From contig CM035350.1 in assembly GCA_020137815.1 (NCBI GenBank), positions 2,215,828 to 2,279,827 on the forward strand: DNA of 64,000 bases, read 5' to 3'. Under the pieces are notes generated by a model. The model was not told the origin of the DNA. It worked only from the letters and a program-made list of their open reading frames with translations, and did not search any database. Each line of letters opens with the position of its first letter. Positions within the stretch are counted from its first letter, which is position 1. Source of the DNA: Hormiphora californensis (lineage: Eukaryota > Ctenophora > Tentaculata > Cydippida > Pleurobrachiidae). Below, in pieces: positions 63,064 through 64,000 of the stretch. The position numbers and the translations under genes are program-made.

Positions 63064-63466
63064 CGGCCTCCCTAATTGCATATCCCGGAACATCTCCCAG
63101 TCCCCCAAATATATTAGGACCCACTCAGCTGGGGAATACACCGCCCGCGACGTCATGTACTGCCAGAAAAGTGTGTCAGTGACAAAATTCTAAGTCTATG
63201 TCTTATTTCCACATGATTATGGCATCCGCCGAAACGTTGTGTTAAAACCATGAGTCCTCCATGTGTCAATCAGCTGGGAAGCAGACTGCAGAGCTGTCCC
63301 AACAAGGGCGCCACCCATCTACCATGAGAGTGACAATTCTGACACACTTTTCTGACAGTATATATAACATCGCGGGCGGTGTATTCCCTAGTTGGGACGT
63401 TTCCGCAAGACGTCTCATGATTTGCAACTTGCATGAGTTAGCAGTTTCTTACTAAAAGGGAGGCCG
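63064..63466. mobile_element. 403-bp inverted-repeat MITE with TAA duplication
   Basis: Ends are CGGCCTCCCT and AGGGAGGCCG, flanked by TAA on both sides (63061-63063 and 63467-63469), the TWA-type target of PIF/Harbinger elements. Inner arms pair over at least 55 bp: GGGAATACACCGCCCGCG and GCCAGAAAAGTGTGTCAG on the left against their complements on the right (63325-63393). Non-coding. Confidence 0.82.
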
Positions 63467-63467
63467 T

Positions 63468-63605
63468 AACTAACTACTAACTAGTAACTAACTAAACAAC
63501 TAATTATACTAACTAATAAATATACTAACTAACCAACCAACTAACCAACTAACTGCTGATTACCATTTAACTAGCTAACTAACTAACCAACTAACTACAT
63601 CACAC
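63468..63605. repeat. Degenerate CTAA-type simple repeat
   Basis: ACTAACTAACCAACCAACTA-type low-complexity sequence directly after the MITE. Confidence 0.9.
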
Positions 63606-63645
63606 TACGGACAACAAATTTCTAACCAACAAAATCAGCACAAAC

Positions 63646-63834
63646 CTGTGAATTGTTAGCAGGGGGTGTAATATCAGTTGGAGCTCCACAATTAGCAGTG
63701 TCCGTTAATCTAGCACCTGTTTTCAGGGCCTTGAACAACTCCAAGTGGTGCTCGAAGAATTGCCGTGTGATGTCCCCTGCATTCGACTGGACAAACAAGG
63801 ATTCCGGTATCGATAACATATTGCTGATTTCCAA
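63646..63834 (-). CDS. Internal exon of an unrecognised gene at the right edge
   Basis: A 189-base exon (63 codons, phase 0 both ends) lies between a good acceptor (acctag) and donor (CACAG|gtttgtg). It reads ESLFVQSNAGDITRQFFEHH and LELFKALKTGARLTD, then a polar CGAPTDITPPANNSQ. The helical, soluble text suggests a domain exon of a larger protein lying to the right of the window. Family unknown. Confidence 0.5.
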
Positions 63835-64000
63835 CTAGGTAACGTTGATACAAATATATAACTCAAAACTAGATGGGGTAAATGTGGATATGAGTCCACC
63901 GCTATGAGGGGGCTAGCTCTGCTGTCGCAGCTGAGGGATCACGTGATAGTCACATGACGCGCACGTGCTAGTCACGCGCATCTCTCTCTCTCTCAGCTGG

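Overview
The window looks like nuclear DNA of an early-branching animal, most likely a sponge or a similar non-bilaterian. The genes are animal chromatin, signalling and lysosomal genes. Most are split by short GT-AG introns (about 40 bp to a few hundred bp), intergenic gaps are short, and (GA)n/(CT)n microsatellites are everywhere. The lineage is inferred from gene content and compactness; no marker gene fixes it.

Layout. 1-1.9 kb: two exons of an unrecognised + strand gene. 2.19-11.56 kb: a block whose texture (stretched homopolymers, no exons) suggests failed consensus rather than biology. 11.6-17.5 kb: gene-poor, microsatellite-rich DNA with a tandem CRE pair. 17.6-20.2 kb: secreted C-type-lectin-like gene (+). 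20.4-25.4 kb: AF10/AF17 (MLLT10/MLLT6)-type chromatin reader (-), with an intronless + strand gene nested in one intron that encodes a protein full of phosphotyrosine docking motifs. 25.7-29.5 kb: two glycan/phosphate hydrolases in tandem (-), a MINPP1-type inositol-polyphosphate phosphatase and NAGLU. 30.0-31.2 kb: intronless GSK3 (+), divergent from NAGLU. 33.1-34.5 kb: KDM2-type F-box/LRR gene (+). 35.8-36.4 kb: probable mitochondrial protein (+). 36.7-43.9 kb: UBLCP1 proteasome phosphatase (+), whose introns hold a CACGTG minisatellite, a 1.67-kb TIR element, a 2.36-kb foldback element and a 35-bp minisatellite. 44.6-48.8 kb: a GAS2-like calponin-homology gene carrying a Myb/SANT-like segment (-). 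50.0-50.3 kb: small phosphosite-rich protein (-). 52.5-55.0 kb: complete Kv-type potassium channel with T1 domain (+). 55.5-56.8 kb, 59 kb and 63.7 kb: unrecognised genes or partial genes (-), separated by foldback/MITE elements.

The genes do not form one pathway; this is an ordinary animal gene neighbourhood. The most unexpected signal is a 14-base motif, TGCTCCTTCATAAA. It is present in five exact copies, always on the sense strand of a host gene, at least four of them in introns, and in three introns 16-19 nt before the acceptor AG. Other leads are the nested pTyr-adaptor gene, the CH + SANT-like protein, the divergent Kv channel, a pre-miRNA-like intronic hairpin and a set of foldback elements with clear target-site duplications.

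Caution: single-base frame breaks occur in four otherwise conserved genes (AF10, MINPP1, NAGLU, KDM2-like), several of them in or beside short homopolymers. Consensus error is the first explanation to exclude.
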